A stretch of 64,000 nt of DNA from Orientallactaga sibirica (GCA_036365145.1 JAEOAD010002183.1:4264624-4328623), one strand, 5' to 3'; positions 1 to 9,917 are shown, numbered from the stretch's first letter. Notes: generated by a model from the letters alone, not told the origin. Numbers and translations: made by a program.

Positions 1-136
1 CCTCCAGCCACTGCAAATGAAATCTAGATGCGTGTGCTTCTTTGTGCATCTGCTAATGTGGGTCCTGGGGAATCAAACTTGGGTCCTTTGGCTTTGCAGG
101 CAAGCACCGTAACTGCTAAGCCATCTCTCCAGCCCC
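1..136 (-). mobile_element. B2-like tRNA-derived SINE, cut by window start
   Basis: Read on the minus strand, the element starts at 136 with the head GGGGCTGGAGAGATGGCTTA, the diverged tRNA-like A-box region of rodent B2-type SINEs. It continues through a B-box-like stretch (GGTTTGATTCCCCAGGACCC-type, degraded here) and runs off the window start before its tail. The same family recurs at 2681-2916, 9249-9375, 10084-10290 and 10303-10475, which supports a dispersed SINE. It is non-coding. Confidence 0.85.
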
Positions 137-473
137 AGTGCAGCTTTTTCCACCTTACAGTTGGCCTACAGGGAGAAAGTTTTCAGCTCAGCACCAGCTT
201 GATTTTTCAGTGCTTTTCCTGTCAACTCATGTGAAGTCTTCAGCAATGGGATCTTACTATCTGTTACTCATGGGAAACCAAGGCCCTTGGCAAAAACCTG
301 TAATGTTTTGGAGGCAGCAGGGACCTCCCTAGCCAATGACTCACTGGTAGGTATCCCATCCCTGGCACTGAAAATTTTCTAGTAATAATCTATGGCTTCT
401 GGATGTGCCATTATTTAAAAAGTTAGGTTTTCATATGTATTATTCAGAATATCTTGAAATCAGGTAATCTCTC
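137..473. other. No recognised feature
   Basis: AT-moderate DNA between a SINE and an L1 fragment. Short open frames exist on both strands but none shows a recognisable domain, splice-bounded exon or codon bias. Old L1-derived sequence is possible but not demonstrable by eye. Confidence 0.5.
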
Positions 474-606
474 CCATTCACAATTGCCTCAAAAAAAATT
501 CCTTGCAATAAACCTAACCAAAGAAGTGAAGGTTCTCTACAATGAAAACTTTAAAACACTCAAGCAAGAAATTGCAGAAGGCAGTAGGAAATGGAAAAAC
601 ATTGGT
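474..606 (+). mobile_element. LINE-1 ORF2 fragment (RT-domain C-terminal side), plus strand
   Basis: Translating the plus strand across frame breaks gives residues resembling the L1 ORF2p segment after the polymerase core: INLTKEVK.LYNENFKTLK, then a lysine/glutamate-rich run and W(K)K at 545-600. This part of ORF2p lies just downstream of the reverse-transcriptase motifs. Stops and frame changes make it a dead fragment of about 130 bp. It abuts an L1 fragment in the opposite orientation at about 607. Confidence 0.75.
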
Positions 607-1720
607 ATGTTATAGCTCATCATCAGTTGATTATATGAATTTACTGGTTTCCTTTTTGATTTCTACTATGACCCATTCATCATTCAATAGTATACCTTTT
701 AGCCTCTGTATATGTTCTGTAATTTTTCTTGTTACTGATTTGTATTTTAACCCTACTATGGTCAGATAGAGTACAAGAGATTATTTCAATTTTCCTGTAT
801 TTGTTTAGATTTGCTTTGTATCTTAATATATGGTCTATTTTAGAGAATTGTCCATGTGCTGCTGAGAAAAATGTATATTCTGCAGCATTTGGATGGAATG
901 TTCTGTGGATATCTGTTAGGTCCATTTGTTTCATGACATCATTTAATTCCCATATCTCTCTGTTTATTTTTTGCCATAATGACCTGTCCATTGATGAGAG
1001 TGGGATTTTGAAATCACACACTACAGTTGTGGTTGGTGTTATGTGTGACCTTAAGTCTAATGCTGTTTGTTTGATGAAATTGGGAGCCCCCATATTAATT
1101 GCATATATGTTTAGGATTGTAATGTCCTCCTGTTGGAGTATTCCTTTAGTCAGTATAAAGTGACCTTCTTTATCTTTCCTCACTAATGTTGGTTTGAAGT
1201 CTATGCTGTCAGATATTAGGATAACAACCCCTGCTTATATCCTAGGCCCATTTGCTTGAAATACCTTTCTCCATCCTTTCACCCTAAGATAGTATCTGTC
1301 TTTTATTAAGAGATGAGTTTCCTGGAGGCAACAAATGACAGGATCCTGCCTTTTTAATCCAGTGTGCAAGCTTGTGTCATGGTGGGGGCATTGAGGCTAT
1401 TGATATTAAGAGTTATTATTGAAAGATATGTATTTATTCTCTCCATTCTTCTTGTTTTGTGCTGCTTCCTATTTTCCCTTTACTAGCTTGTTTTAACTGT
1501 TATGTGAGTTTAGTTTATTTTTTCCCATTTCCTCATGTGTGTGTTTTGTTTTCTTTTCAGTGTGAAGTATTTTCAAGTATTTTCTGTAGAGCTGGCTTAG
1601 TTGTCATAAATTCCTTTAGCCTGTTTTTGTTGTGGAATATTCTTATTTATCCATCAATTTGGATAGATAGCTTTGCAAGATAAAATAATCTTGGTTGACA
1701 GTTGTTATCTTTCAGAACTC
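607..1720 (-). mobile_element. LINE-1 fragment A (end of ORF1 to ORF2 endonuclease)
   Basis: On the minus strand, in L1 sense order, 1720-1540 resembles the ORF1 C-terminal region of L1 fragment B (5250-5086). A short inter-ORF stretch follows, then ORF2 begins near 1430 (ITLNINSLNAP-like, 1420-1380), and the endonuclease domain runs down to about 680. The 5' UTR, most of ORF1, RT, and 3' end are absent. The element is old, with several frameshifts between 1430 and 1183. Confidence 0.85.
680..1183 (-). pseudogene. LINE-1 ORF2 endonuclease domain, broken
   Basis: A 167-codon open stretch matching the C-terminal two-thirds of the L1 apurinic/apyrimidinic-like endonuclease, which nicks target DNA to prime reverse transcription. 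Visible family landmarks are KEGHFILTKG, QEDITILNIYA, GAPNFIKQ, a DFK.PLSSMDRS segment, the RTFHPNAAEYTFFSAAHG block, KIDHIL and a C-terminal SDHS. In active L1s the central motif is GDFN, carrying catalytic Asp and Asn. Here Gly is Cys and Asn is Lys, so this copy should be catalytically dead even apart from its truncation. It continues upstream of 1183 in other frames. Confidence 0.9.
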
Positions 1721-1841
1721 TACCTTGAAAAAACACACACACAAAAACCTGCAACATCAAAAAGAATCTTTTGAAGGAAATGGGACTCCAAAGAAAAGGT
1801 GCGTAGATCTATAACCAAAACTTTAATTAATTGTCAGTACA

Positions 1842-2070
1842 AGTAGAGCATATGACTGTAATCCCAGCTATTGTGGAGGCTGAGGCAAGGGTCCATAAAT
1901 TATAAGCCTGCCTGGGTAACAAAGTGAGTTTAAGGCTTTCCTGGGCAGCTTAGTGAGACCATGTCTCAAAATGAAAAAGTGAAAAAGGACTGGAGAAATA
2001 GTTCAGTAGTAAAGTACTTGCCTAGTATGCATGAAGCCCTAGGTTCAATCCCCAGTACTATAAGAATAGA
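1842..2070 (+). mobile_element. Composite 7SL/ID-type SINE remnant (B1-like then ID-like)
   Basis: 1845-1985 is a diverged 7SL-type monomer (GTAATCCCAGCTATTGTGGA, then GAGGCTGAGGC and GTGAGACCATGTCTCAAAA). It is followed directly by 1987-2070, an ID/tRNA-type module (GGACTGGAGAAATAGTTCAG ... CTTGCCTAGTATGCATGAAG ... GGTTCAATCCCCAGTACTA) that retains A-box and B-box-like blocks. B1/ID fusions are known in rodents. I do not assign a subfamily name. High divergence suggests an old insertion. Confidence 0.7.
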
Positions 2071-2400
2071 AAACTACCTGTGTAGCCAAAACCAATAATC
2101 AAACATAAAGTTACAAGACAAACTGCAAATGACAGAAACCATTTGAACTATTGAAGTATCAGAGAGAAGTATATTGGTTCGTGCACTGTCTGCAGGCACA
2201 GCTGACTCAGGAACTCAGATTGTGTCATCAAGGCATAATCTCTTTTTCTGTCTGCCTATACCATCAACTGTCTATCTCTTAGCAACACCTTTAAGTTTGC
2301 CTTATACCCTGGTAGCAAGGATGGACATTGACAGGAAATTAGCTCTTTCCTGACATGTACAAATATCCATCAAGCAATTTTTGAAAAGTATTTACTAGAT
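2071..2400. other. No recognised feature
   Basis: Low-complexity-free, AT-moderate sequence between two SINEs. I see no exon-like open frame, RNA gene or known repeat signature. Confidence 0.5.
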
Positions 2401-2545
2401 GAGCCAGGTGTGGTAGTGCACACCTTTAATCCCAGCACTTGGGAGGCTGAGGTAGGAGGATTGCTGTAAGTTCAAGGCCAGCCTGAGACTACATAGTGAA
2501 TTCCAGGTCAGCCTGGCTAAAGCAAGACCCTACCACACACAAAAA
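2401..2545 (+). mobile_element. B1 SINE
   Basis: 7SL-derived B1: GAGCCAGGTGTGGTAGTGCA head, CACCTTTAATCCCAGCACTT, GGGAGGCTGAGGTAGGAGGA, then GTGAATTCCAGGTCAGCCTG and an A-rich tail near 2535-2545. It is about 140 bp, the usual monomeric B1 length. Substitutions relative to the B1 copies at 9918 and 12461 suggest it is the oldest of the three. Confidence 0.9.
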
Positions 2546-2680
2546 TATTTACTAGGTGATAAAATCACATAATTCAAAATACAAAAAGTACAAAAAGATT
2601 TATGATAACATTTCTGTCTTTAATCCCAAATCATGCATTCATTTCTCTTCTCAGAGGTCACCAACAATCTCAATTCTTTT

Positions 2681-2691
2681 TTGTAAAAATT

Positions 2692-2734
<43 letters not shown>

Positions 2735-2916
2735 TGACAGAGAAAGGGAAAGAGAGAGAAGAAGAGTGAGAATGGGCACACCAGGGCCTCTAGCCATTGC
2801 AAACGAATTCCAGACATGAGTGCCCCCTTGTGCGTCTAGCTTACATGGAACCTGGAGAATCAAACTGGGATCCTCAGGCAGGCATGTGCCTTAACCACTA
2901 AGCCATCTCTCCAGCC
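2681..2916 (-). mobile_element. B2-like SINE with intact target-site duplication
   Basis: A full-length minus-strand copy. Its head (GGGCTGGAGAGATGGCTTAG on the minus strand) ends at 2916, and its (AAAT)n tail is the (ATTT)n run at 2691-2733. It is flanked by an 18-base direct repeat, AACAATCTCAATTCTTTT, at 2663-2680 and 2918-2935, the hallmark of L1-mediated retroposition. The TSD shows no mismatch over these 18 bases, so insertion is relatively recent. Confidence 0.92.
2691..2733 (+). repeat. (ATTT)n microsatellite, SINE tail
   Basis: About ten ATTT units forming the reverse-complemented A-rich tail of the SINE at 2681-2916. It is a likely length-polymorphic site. Confidence 0.9.
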
Positions 2917-2935
2917 CAACAATCTCAATTCTTTT

Positions 2936-3419
2936 GTCATCTTCTCAATTAGTTCATCCATAGTTAATGTTGTTTTATAGCTAAGTAAATATATCAGATA
3001 GTTTCCTTTCTGCATAATGTGTCTTCTCTAATATGTAGCATAATAGCATAATGTATATTTCTTTCTACACCTTCCCATTCAATATCAGTAAGTAAATATT
3101 TGTTTGTATAGTGACATCACTCCTTTGAGCCACAAATATGGGTTATTTCACCAGATCATTACTAATAAACCTTTAACATTTTGTAGTCTCCTAATATGAA
3201 AATATTTGCATTGATTAATCTGTCCTGTACATATGTTAACTACATCTATAGCATAAACCTCAAGAAGTGAAGTTGCTGGGGCAGAGGATATGTGTATGTA
3301 TATTTAATTGGGAGTTGGGGGAGAGAATAAATATTCATTTGTTGAACAGATAATGCTAGCACATAGTCCCAGCTCACAACATATTTTGGAAAGAGTGAAA
3401 AGTAGATTGGCCTTATATC
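2936..3419. other. No recognised feature
   Basis: AT-rich DNA between a SINE and the tandem array at 3420. No convincing open frame or repeat family is recognised. Confidence 0.5.
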
Positions 3420-4180
3420 CATTTCCTGAGTCCCTGTTCAGGGATGGGAGGGGTCAATGGCGAGTGTGCCTGGGGCTCAGAAAGGCTAGGGCAGGGACAG
3501 TGGCCTACTGACCTGGGTCCCTATTCGTGGGCAGGAGGAGTCACAGGTGGTACAGGAAATCAAGCACAAGGGTCTCAGGAAGACTAGGGTGGAGACACTG
3601 TCCTGCTGACCTGGGTCCCTGTTCAAGGGTGTGAGGAGTCAGTGGTGGGTACCAGCAATTATGTGTGAGCACAGAGCTCAGAAAGGCTAGAGCGAGGACA
3701 CCTGTTGGCCTGGGTCCCTGTTCTTGGTCCCACACATGGCTCAGAAGGGCTAGGGAAGGGACACTGGCCTGCTGGCCTATATCTCTGCTTGGGGCAGGAC
3801 CATGGAGTGGGACTGGGGAAATGCAGGGCCTCAGAAAGGCTAAAGCAGGGACACTGGTCTGCTGGCCTGTATTCCTGCTTAAGGGTGGCACCTTGGAGTG
3901 GGACAGGGGTAGTGCACAGGGCTCAGAAGGGCTAGGGTAGGGACACTGGCTCACTGGCATGTATCCCTGCTTGGAGGCAGGACCGCAGAGTGGAGCAAAG
4001 GTCATGCATGGGGCTTAAAAAGGCTAGGGTGAGGATATTAGCCTGCTGGCCTGTATCCCTGCTCAGGAGCAGGGCCACAGAGTGGGACCAAGGACATGCA
4101 AGAGGCTCAGAAAGGCTAAGGCAGGGACACTGGCCTGCTGGGCTGTATCCCTGTTTGGGGGTGGGACCGCAAAATATAGC
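3420..4180 (+). repeat. Tandem array, about 90-100-bp unit, about 8 copies
   Basis: Each unit carries CTCAGAAAGGCTAGGGCAGG followed by GACACTGGCCTGCTGGCCTG and a TCCCTG(C/T)T(T/C) segment. The CTCAG landmark (CTTAA in one unit) occurs at 3476, 3574, 3677, 3740, 3830, 3922, 4013 and 4106, giving spacings of 98, 103, 63, 90, 92, 91 and 93. Copies are diverged, so the array is not newly expanded. A single related copy sits at about 7288-7345 at the 5' end of L1 fragment B, in the same strand sense, so these may be L1 5'-UTR monomers rather than an independent minisatellite. The long open frames across it are a by-product of repetition. Confidence 0.8.
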
Positions 4181-4462
4181 TAATTTAAGGATGTCAAATC
4201 TGACCACCTATCAGATTTATCATATAATTTACCCTGACATGGATGGTGCAATTAGCCCTTCCATTGCAAGCCTATACCAGGCTTATTTGGCAGGTACTGA
4301 CCTTGTGCAATCCCAGTTACATTTTGGGATGGCTTTGGTCTCAGCTATACTGCACAGCCACTTGGGTCCCTCTTTGCTGTGCTGTGGGCTCAGGTATGTT
4401 GGCTGGGTCTGTGGGTCACTGCTCTGACTGTGCTGGGTGCCCTGGAGGTGAGCTCCCTTCCC
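4181..4462. other. Unassigned sequence between tandem array and L1 fragment B
   Basis: No clear coding or repeat signature. Its position between the monomer array and the broken end of L1 fragment B makes L1 5'-UTR or leader sequence possible, but this is inference from position only. Confidence 0.4.
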
Positions 4463-4469
4463 CAGGTCT

Positions 4470-4980
4470 CTAGTGCTTGCTAGAAGGGAGGCTGTGGACA
4501 GAAGCTGAAGTCCTCCTGCTGGTCCTCATGATCTTCTTCCTCACAAGCTGCTTGATGGTGTTGGTGGTTATTTCTGTTTTGTTGCCAAGTAGTTTTTGCT
4601 TTATGAATTGTGGTGCACCTGTGTTTGGTGCATAAAGATTGATGATTGTGATATCTTCTTGTTGGATCTTTCCCTTGATAAGTAAAAAGTGGCCTTCTTT
4701 GTCTTTTTTGATTACTTTTTCTTGAAGTCTATTTTTATCCAATATTAGTATAGCAATGTCTGCTTGTTTCTTACTTCCATATGCTTGGAATATAATTTTC
4801 CACACTTTCACCCTGAGAAGGTATTTGTTTGTCTTTAGTGGTGAGGTGGGTTTCTTGAGGAAAGCAGATTGAGGGGTCTAATTTTCTGATCCACCCTGTT
4901 AGCTTATGTGTCTTGATGGGTAAATTAAGGCCATTAATATTTAGGGTAATAATCGTGTGGTTTGATTTAATCCCTGTCAT
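4470..4980 (-). pseudogene. LINE-1 ORF2 N-terminus (endonuclease start), truncated
   Basis: From 4980 the minus strand encodes an ORF2-type start, MTGIKSNHTIITLNINGLN, with the NINGLN segment of the endonuclease. It continues to GWIRKLDPSICFPQETHL, which holds the catalytic Glu of the QE(T)H motif, up to about 4771. A frameshift near 4800 moves the frame, after which VWKIIFQAYGSKKQADIAIL and QEDITIINLYAPNTGAPQFI are readable. Homology fades after about 4560, before the DFN and SDH catalytic motifs, and the frame ends at a stop near 4470. It cannot be functional. Confidence 0.88.
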
Positions 4981-5086
4981 AATGTGGTGATTTGTGTAGT
5001 TTGGGGTTTTGTGTGTGTGTGTGCGTATGTGTGCCTTCTCTGAGCTTGGTTACTGTGATGTGCTTCTTGTAGGCTTTCGAGGTTGG

Positions 5087-6151
5087 CTATTTGCTTATGT
5101 GTGGAGAATTCCCTGAAGTATTCTGTAGATTTGGCTTTGTGTTCATATAGTTGTACAGCTGAGTTTTATCATGGAAAGTTTTTCTTTCACCAACTATTAT
5201 GAGGGATACTTTTGCTGGGTGTAGTAGTTTGGATTTCAAGCCATAAGTTCTTAGACTTTGCAGTGTTCCATTCCAGGCCCTTCTGGCTTTAAATGTTTCC
5301 ATTTAGAAATTGAAGTAATTCTGATGGGGTTACCTTTATATGTAATGTGTTGTTTCTCCTTAGGTGCTTTTAGGACTTTCTCATTATTATTGATATTTAG
5401 AATCTTAATGAGAATATGTCTTGGGGAATTTCTCCTTTGGTCAAGTCTGTTTGGAGTTCTGTTAGCTTCTTGTAACTTGATGGGACTTTCTTTTGAGAGA
5501 GTGGGAAAGTTTTCTTTGATAATTTTGTTGAATAAGTTTTTCATGCCTTTGGTTTGAATTTCTTCCCCTTCTGGTATCTCCATGATCTTAATGTTGGGAT
5601 GTTTAAGGGCATCCCACTTTCCCTCATGTTCTATTCACAATAATTTTGAACTTATTGAAACTTTTGGATTCATGAGCTATTTCTTCTGTTTTGTCTTCCA
5701 GTTCTGAGTTTCCACCCTCCACATGGCTGACTCTATTCTTGAGAGCTTCTATAGTTTTGGGCTTGTTTAATTTGGTTTGTATTTTCTACTGCTTTTTTAT
5801 GTATAGTTTCAATCCCTCTGTCAAGTTCCCTTTTCACATCATTTCTGATTTTCTTAGTGCTTCTTGGAATTCATCCTTGCATTTATTTATGTCTTCATTG
5901 AGTTTGTCCAGCTGGTTATTAAGGTCCTCTCCTTTTTCACTCTCCTTCAGGTCATTTAACTGTCTTTGGAACCCTTCCTGGTTCTTTTCTATTAGGTCTA
6001 ATCTCACAAGAACAGCATGCATACAATTATTGGTCCTTTGTTGATTTTCTGCATGTTTTGCTATTTTCTTGGCCAGGGTTGCATTGCTTATGTCTTCATT
6101 TTGGGGTTCTGATCCTGTAATCTCTTCTATGTTTTGATTAGAGACATCCAT
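5087..6151 (-). pseudogene. LINE-1 ORF1 (RNA-binding chaperone), frameshifted
   Basis: Three minus-strand pieces make up L1 ORF1p. The first (6151-5834) starts with Met and leads into a charged heptad-like stretch (LDLIEKNQEGFQRQLNDLKE and onwards) typical of the trimerising coiled coil. The second (5583-5251) is the RRM region with EIPEGEE, KENFPTLSKE, TPRHILIKIL-like and KEKQHITYKGNPIRI blocks. The third (5302-5087) is the C-terminal domain with FKARRAWN and a FHDKTQLYNY segment. Frames change between pieces and about 250 bp between the coiled coil and RRM (5833-5584) is only weakly readable. ORF1p normally coats L1 RNA in the cytoplasm; this copy is broken. Confidence 0.88.
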
Positions 6152-6558
6152 TTTGGGACTGTGCTATCTTGTTGGATTTACTTGCATTTGATTTTCCATG
6201 TTAATCCTTTTGTGCTGTGGTCTGCCCACCACAGTGAAAGAATCTTATTAAATTTTGGAGAAAGCTACAGTGTACCTTGATGTGTCTTCAGTGATTATTC
6301 CCATTTGTTTGCTTTGATTAGTTTTCTGTTAGCAATGGGGCCTGCCTACTCAGAGAGTGGGAGCCTGTGAGGGACTGTTGAGTGTCTGAGGGTCTGATGA
6401 AGGGGCTTGTTCTTCAGTGGTTTGGGGTATGGGAGTACATGGTCAGGTGGCCCAAAGTGTAGGGGGTAGGGGTCAGTGGGACTAAACAGACTGGTATTGT
6501 GGCTGGGTTTCAGAGCAGGGGAGTATGGGAATGTGTGATAGTTCTGTGATGCTGAGGG

Positions 6559-7255
6559 TTGAGGGGATGGGACAGTGTGTCCATTCGGGCTATTTTGCAG
6601 GGAGTGACTGGGACTGCAGAGTCCTGTGACAAGACAGAGCAGGGATATGGGATTGCTATAGGTCAGGTGAAGCACATGGGGGGTAATTGGTGGTGGCACA
6701 ACTGGGGTTGTAAGAAAGGGGAAGGAGTGATAAATAATAGCTTTTTGGCCTGGGACTGGGTCACACATGGGGGAGGGAGGGTGCAGCAGCAAGGGGGATG
6801 GTGTTTGGGTTGGTAATTCCTGCACCTGAGGGTGGGGGGAGGCAGCGTTGAGGCGGATGGAGCTGGCATGTGGGTTTTCCATGACTGGGGGTGGGGATGG
6901 GCAGCAGAGAGGAGGACAGAGCTGGTGTGTAGGGGTTCCATGCCCAGTGGGCAGGGCAGTGGCGAGGGAGGAACTTCTTGAGTGGAGATCTTGTGGGAGG
7001 GGGATGGGGCAGCAACAAAGGGGGAGGGAGTTCGAAAGTGGAGTTTATGCACCTGGGGATGGGGCCAGGGCAGTGGCAAGGGGACCAGTAGCAAGTGGAG
7101 TTCCCACATGTAAGGAGGTTAGGGGTGGGGTAGCAAGGGGGACTGAGAAAATGGAGTTCCCATGTGCATGGAGGGTGAGGGTGGGGTGGGGCAGCGAGGG
7201 GGGCAGAGTGAGTATGGTTCCCATGCTCATGGTGGGTGGGGTGGGGTGGAATGGG
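6559..7255 (-). repeat. GC-rich tandem repeats, about 58-bp unit (L1 5'-UTR-like)
   Basis: G-rich on the plus strand. Landmarks of the type AGTGGAGTTCCCATGTG recur at about 6859, 6919, 6980, 7037, 7094, 7150 and 7211, spaced 56-61 bp, each followed by GGGGTGGGG(C)AGCAAGG-like sequence. Units left of 6840 are more degenerate. Position directly upstream (in L1 sense) of ORF1 suggests a 5'-UTR/promoter built of monomers, as known for rodent L1s. The monomer type itself is not one I can name. Confidence 0.7.
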
Positions 7256-7345
7256 TGATGGAGCTTGCTTGTAGAGCTCTATTATGGAAGGAGCCTAGGG
7301 CAAGGGAACACTAGCCTGCTAGCATGGGTCCACTTAGTAGTGTAG

Positions 7346-8759
7346 GAGGAACCTGCAGCTGGGACTGCAGCTAAGGTACTGTCTGAGGGGATTGGGGGAC
7401 TGGTGGGGTACCTGAGAGTGTGGGAATAAGATTTCCTACTTTGCTCCTCTGCGCCCTCCCACTGAACCCTAATGAACCCTAAAGGTCTTGCCTTTCCTTC
7501 CCTGCCAGGTGAGGCATGTTTACATGGACGCCATCTTGACTGGAAATCTCCTTTACTTTTATTTGCAGGAATCACTATAACCTTTGTAATTACTTTATTC
7601 CCCACTCTCAAAAACACTTGAATTTTGGATAAGATTATTCTTAACTTGAAAAGAACGGACACCACATCAGTGTAAAGTCCCTCCATCTAGGAACACACTG
7701 TACAGCTGCATTTATGCAGTGATGTGGGTAGTGACAATAGTAGCAATCCACCCACCAGGTCACTTCTATCTGATCATTTCATCTATACAAATGCAGCACA
7801 GGCTGCATCTAATTATAGAAATAACTGCTTATACAGTAACTCAACAGGTATCATTTTCAAACTCAGAGATTTGATCAATACAGCTTCATGGGATATAAAG
7901 CTAGCTCTGCTGACTGACTGTTTTGTTTGTCACCACCAACAGGGACATCAGTATTTTCAGCCAACAGTGCTGAGAGGCAGGTATGGTAGGGTAGGTATTT
8001 GAAACTCCCTTTACCAGGGACTGTCATTTTGAAAACACTTGGGATCTAACAGCAAAGAACTATACAATATCATTTGACTTCCTACTGATTCCACATCCTC
8101 TGGGCTGCAAGCACTCACCATAGGTAATCATGCCTGCCCCAGAGACTATGCTTTCTTTATTTGTGGATTTCAAGCATCTGGAGCCTCAACTCCCAATAAT
8201 GCTTTTTCTGTCACAACCATGAGTAACAATTTGAAGATATCTCCAGAGAGAACAAGCAGTGGAGATGGGGAAGAGCCAGTGCTCTACCAGAGCATACTCC
8301 AGCTTTGTCTAGCATGACAACCTTGGTGGTTTCAGGTGGCACTGTCCCTGGGCTGTGCTTCCTGTGGGCTCCAGAGGTGAGGTGTAGAAGCCTGGAGTTT
8401 GCTTGTCCAGGCTAGAATAGACTGTTCTGCAGTAGTGAACATGTCCTCTTTAGGCCACCCCCACCACCTCCTCTAGTGTTCTGTCCTCCTACTTCCCAGC
8501 AGTGTGGACTAACATCCACCTGGAAAGGGTCATATATACATATATGGAGTTCTTTTAGACAGTAGACAATTATACCTGGACAGCATGGGGAGGGATCAGG
8601 AGTTGATTCTGTCCCTTCCAGAACATAGACTGAGGGCTTCACAATAAAGAAAAGCAGAAGTGTAGTGACTTGTGCAAAGACCCCAGACTGTTCTAGGGCT
8701 GGCGAAGTACCTGGTATAGGGCTGAACACAGCCATGGGACTTGGAAACAATAGCTCTGT
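7346..8759. other. No recognised feature (1.4 kb)
   Basis: Mixed-composition DNA without recognisable SINE, LINE or exon. The longest minus-strand open stretch (7686-7282) and others show no known domain, and predicted residues are low-information. It could be single-copy intergenic or intronic DNA. Confidence 0.5.
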
Positions 8760-9145
8760 GTTTTTTTTTAAACTTGTTAATTGATAATTTTCATGGATGT
8801 AAACAATGTATTTTGATCATGATTCCTTCCCATTTCGTTCTTTGGCCCTCTCCTCCCCTGTTCCCCTTCCACTAAGTCCCCCCTTCTTTCCAACATGTAC
8901 CCATTCTATTAGAATGTCTTCTTTTTGTGGTCCCCCACCATTATCCATGACAAAATGTTGATGTGCTCAATATTGTGTAAGTAATGACATCCAATGTTAG
9001 GTGTTAGATGCTAGCTGATTTTGGGTGACTGTAATAGCTGTTTTATGTCTGGAAGACAGAATTTCAAGGCATTTTTCCAAAACTCTGGCTCTTTCATTCC
9101 CCCTTCAGTAATGTTCCCTGGGTAGCTCTTATTTTTAACATCAGA
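8760..9145 (-). mobile_element. LINE-1 3'-UTR remnant
   Basis: Plus-strand landmarks are a T-run at 8761-8769 (reversed poly-A), ATAATTTTCATGGATGTAAA, a C-rich stretch (8837-8893), GTTGATGTGCTCAATATTGT at 8958, and TGTCTGGAAGACAGAATTTC ... CATTCCCCCTTCAGTAATGT at 9046-9115. The last block resembles the antisense of the mouse-type L1 3' UTR. A second diverged copy of the first part occurs at 10475-10660, supporting a dispersed family. Non-coding. Confidence 0.7.
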
Positions 9146-9248
9146 ACTCATATCTGTGCAAGCCCCACAGTCCAAGCTTCCCTTTTTCTACACTCTGATG
9201 GCTGCCTTCAGGCAAGTTATCATTTGTTTGTTTAAAATAGATTTTTTA

Positions 9249-9375
9249 GGACTGGAGAGATGGCTCTGTGGTTGGCACATTGTTCTGGAGATTGTTTGCA
9301 GTGTCAGGAGGTCCTGGCATGCCCATGCTCTCTCTCTTTTTTCTCGTCTTTCAAATAAATAAATAAAATATTTTA
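9249..9375 (+). mobile_element. B2-like SINE, internally shortened
   Basis: Head GGACTGGAGAGATGGCTCTG, then a shortened body, CATGCCCATGCTCTCTCTC and an (AAAT)n tail at 9354-9370. About 125 bp, compared with about 200 bp for the copy at 10084, so the middle is deleted. An imperfect direct repeat (TTAAAATAGATTTTT at 9232-9246; a near match at 9373-9388) is the likely target-site duplication. Confidence 0.82.
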
Positions 9376-9389
9376 AACATAGATTTTTA

Positions 9390-9902
9390 AATGAATATTT
9401 CTCCAGTCGCTACTATTTATAAAACACAATGACTTTCTAAATGACTGAAGATCAATCGAGGATTTCTGATGTTTTTCAACTGTTTTTATCACATTTGGAG
9501 GGTGAATAGACTAATGACTACATTGATTTTTCTTTCTCTTTTCTCCAAGTTGTCCTAAGGTAAGCATGTCTCTTCTCTAAATAGGATTCCTTTGGCTTGT
9601 GAGCAATGGAAATGTTCCAAATGCAATTAATCTCAGAAATCTGTGTGCCCACAATTCTGAGTGCCAACTCATTCTGACTACCTCACCACTCTTTCCTAGC
9701 CTTCTGCTTTTCACAGTAAGAACTGCTGCATGTTTGATCAGGATGGTTGTTGGGGAACAGGGAGATGCTGTGGGTTGACAGGGTCAGTCCATGAGCCCTT
9801 TCTCTGCACACCTCTGGAACACCTGAAGATTAGTTCTTTTATGCTGGAAAGAAGAAAATGAATTTTCTCCCTGAACACAAGAGCAAATAAATTTTCTTTT
9901 TT
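9390..9902. other. No recognised feature
   Basis: AT-leaning sequence without recognisable repeat or exon. Confidence 0.5.
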
Positions 9903-9917
9903 AAAAAAACAAGAGGG

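Larger units (their letters stand above)
4463..7345 (-). mobile_element. LINE-1 fragment B: 5' region, ORF1 and start of ORF2
   Basis: In sense order on the minus strand it comprises a monomer-like copy (7345-7288), GC-rich tandem 5' sequence (about 7255-6560), ORF1 (6151-5087), a short inter-ORF gap, then the first part of ORF2 (4980 to about 4560). It stops before the reverse transcriptase, so the 3' two-thirds is missing. That is the reverse of the usual 5' truncation and implies a deletion or recombination after insertion. Both ORFs carry frameshifts, so it is inactive. Confidence 0.8.

Noticed and set aside
474..1720. Twin-primed (5'-inverted) LINE-1 insertion
   Set aside because: The pieces face each other with their 3' sides, whereas twin priming leaves the 5' sides facing at the inversion.
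3541..4207. Minus- and plus-strand proline/glycine-rich open frames across 3.5-4.2 kb
   Set aside because: They lie exactly on the 90-100-bp tandem array and lack any recognisable domain.
6346..7109. Proline/histidine-rich minus-strand open frames at 6.3-7.1 kb
   Set aside because: They are translations of the GC-rich tandem L1 5' region, overlap in several frames and have no conserved motif.
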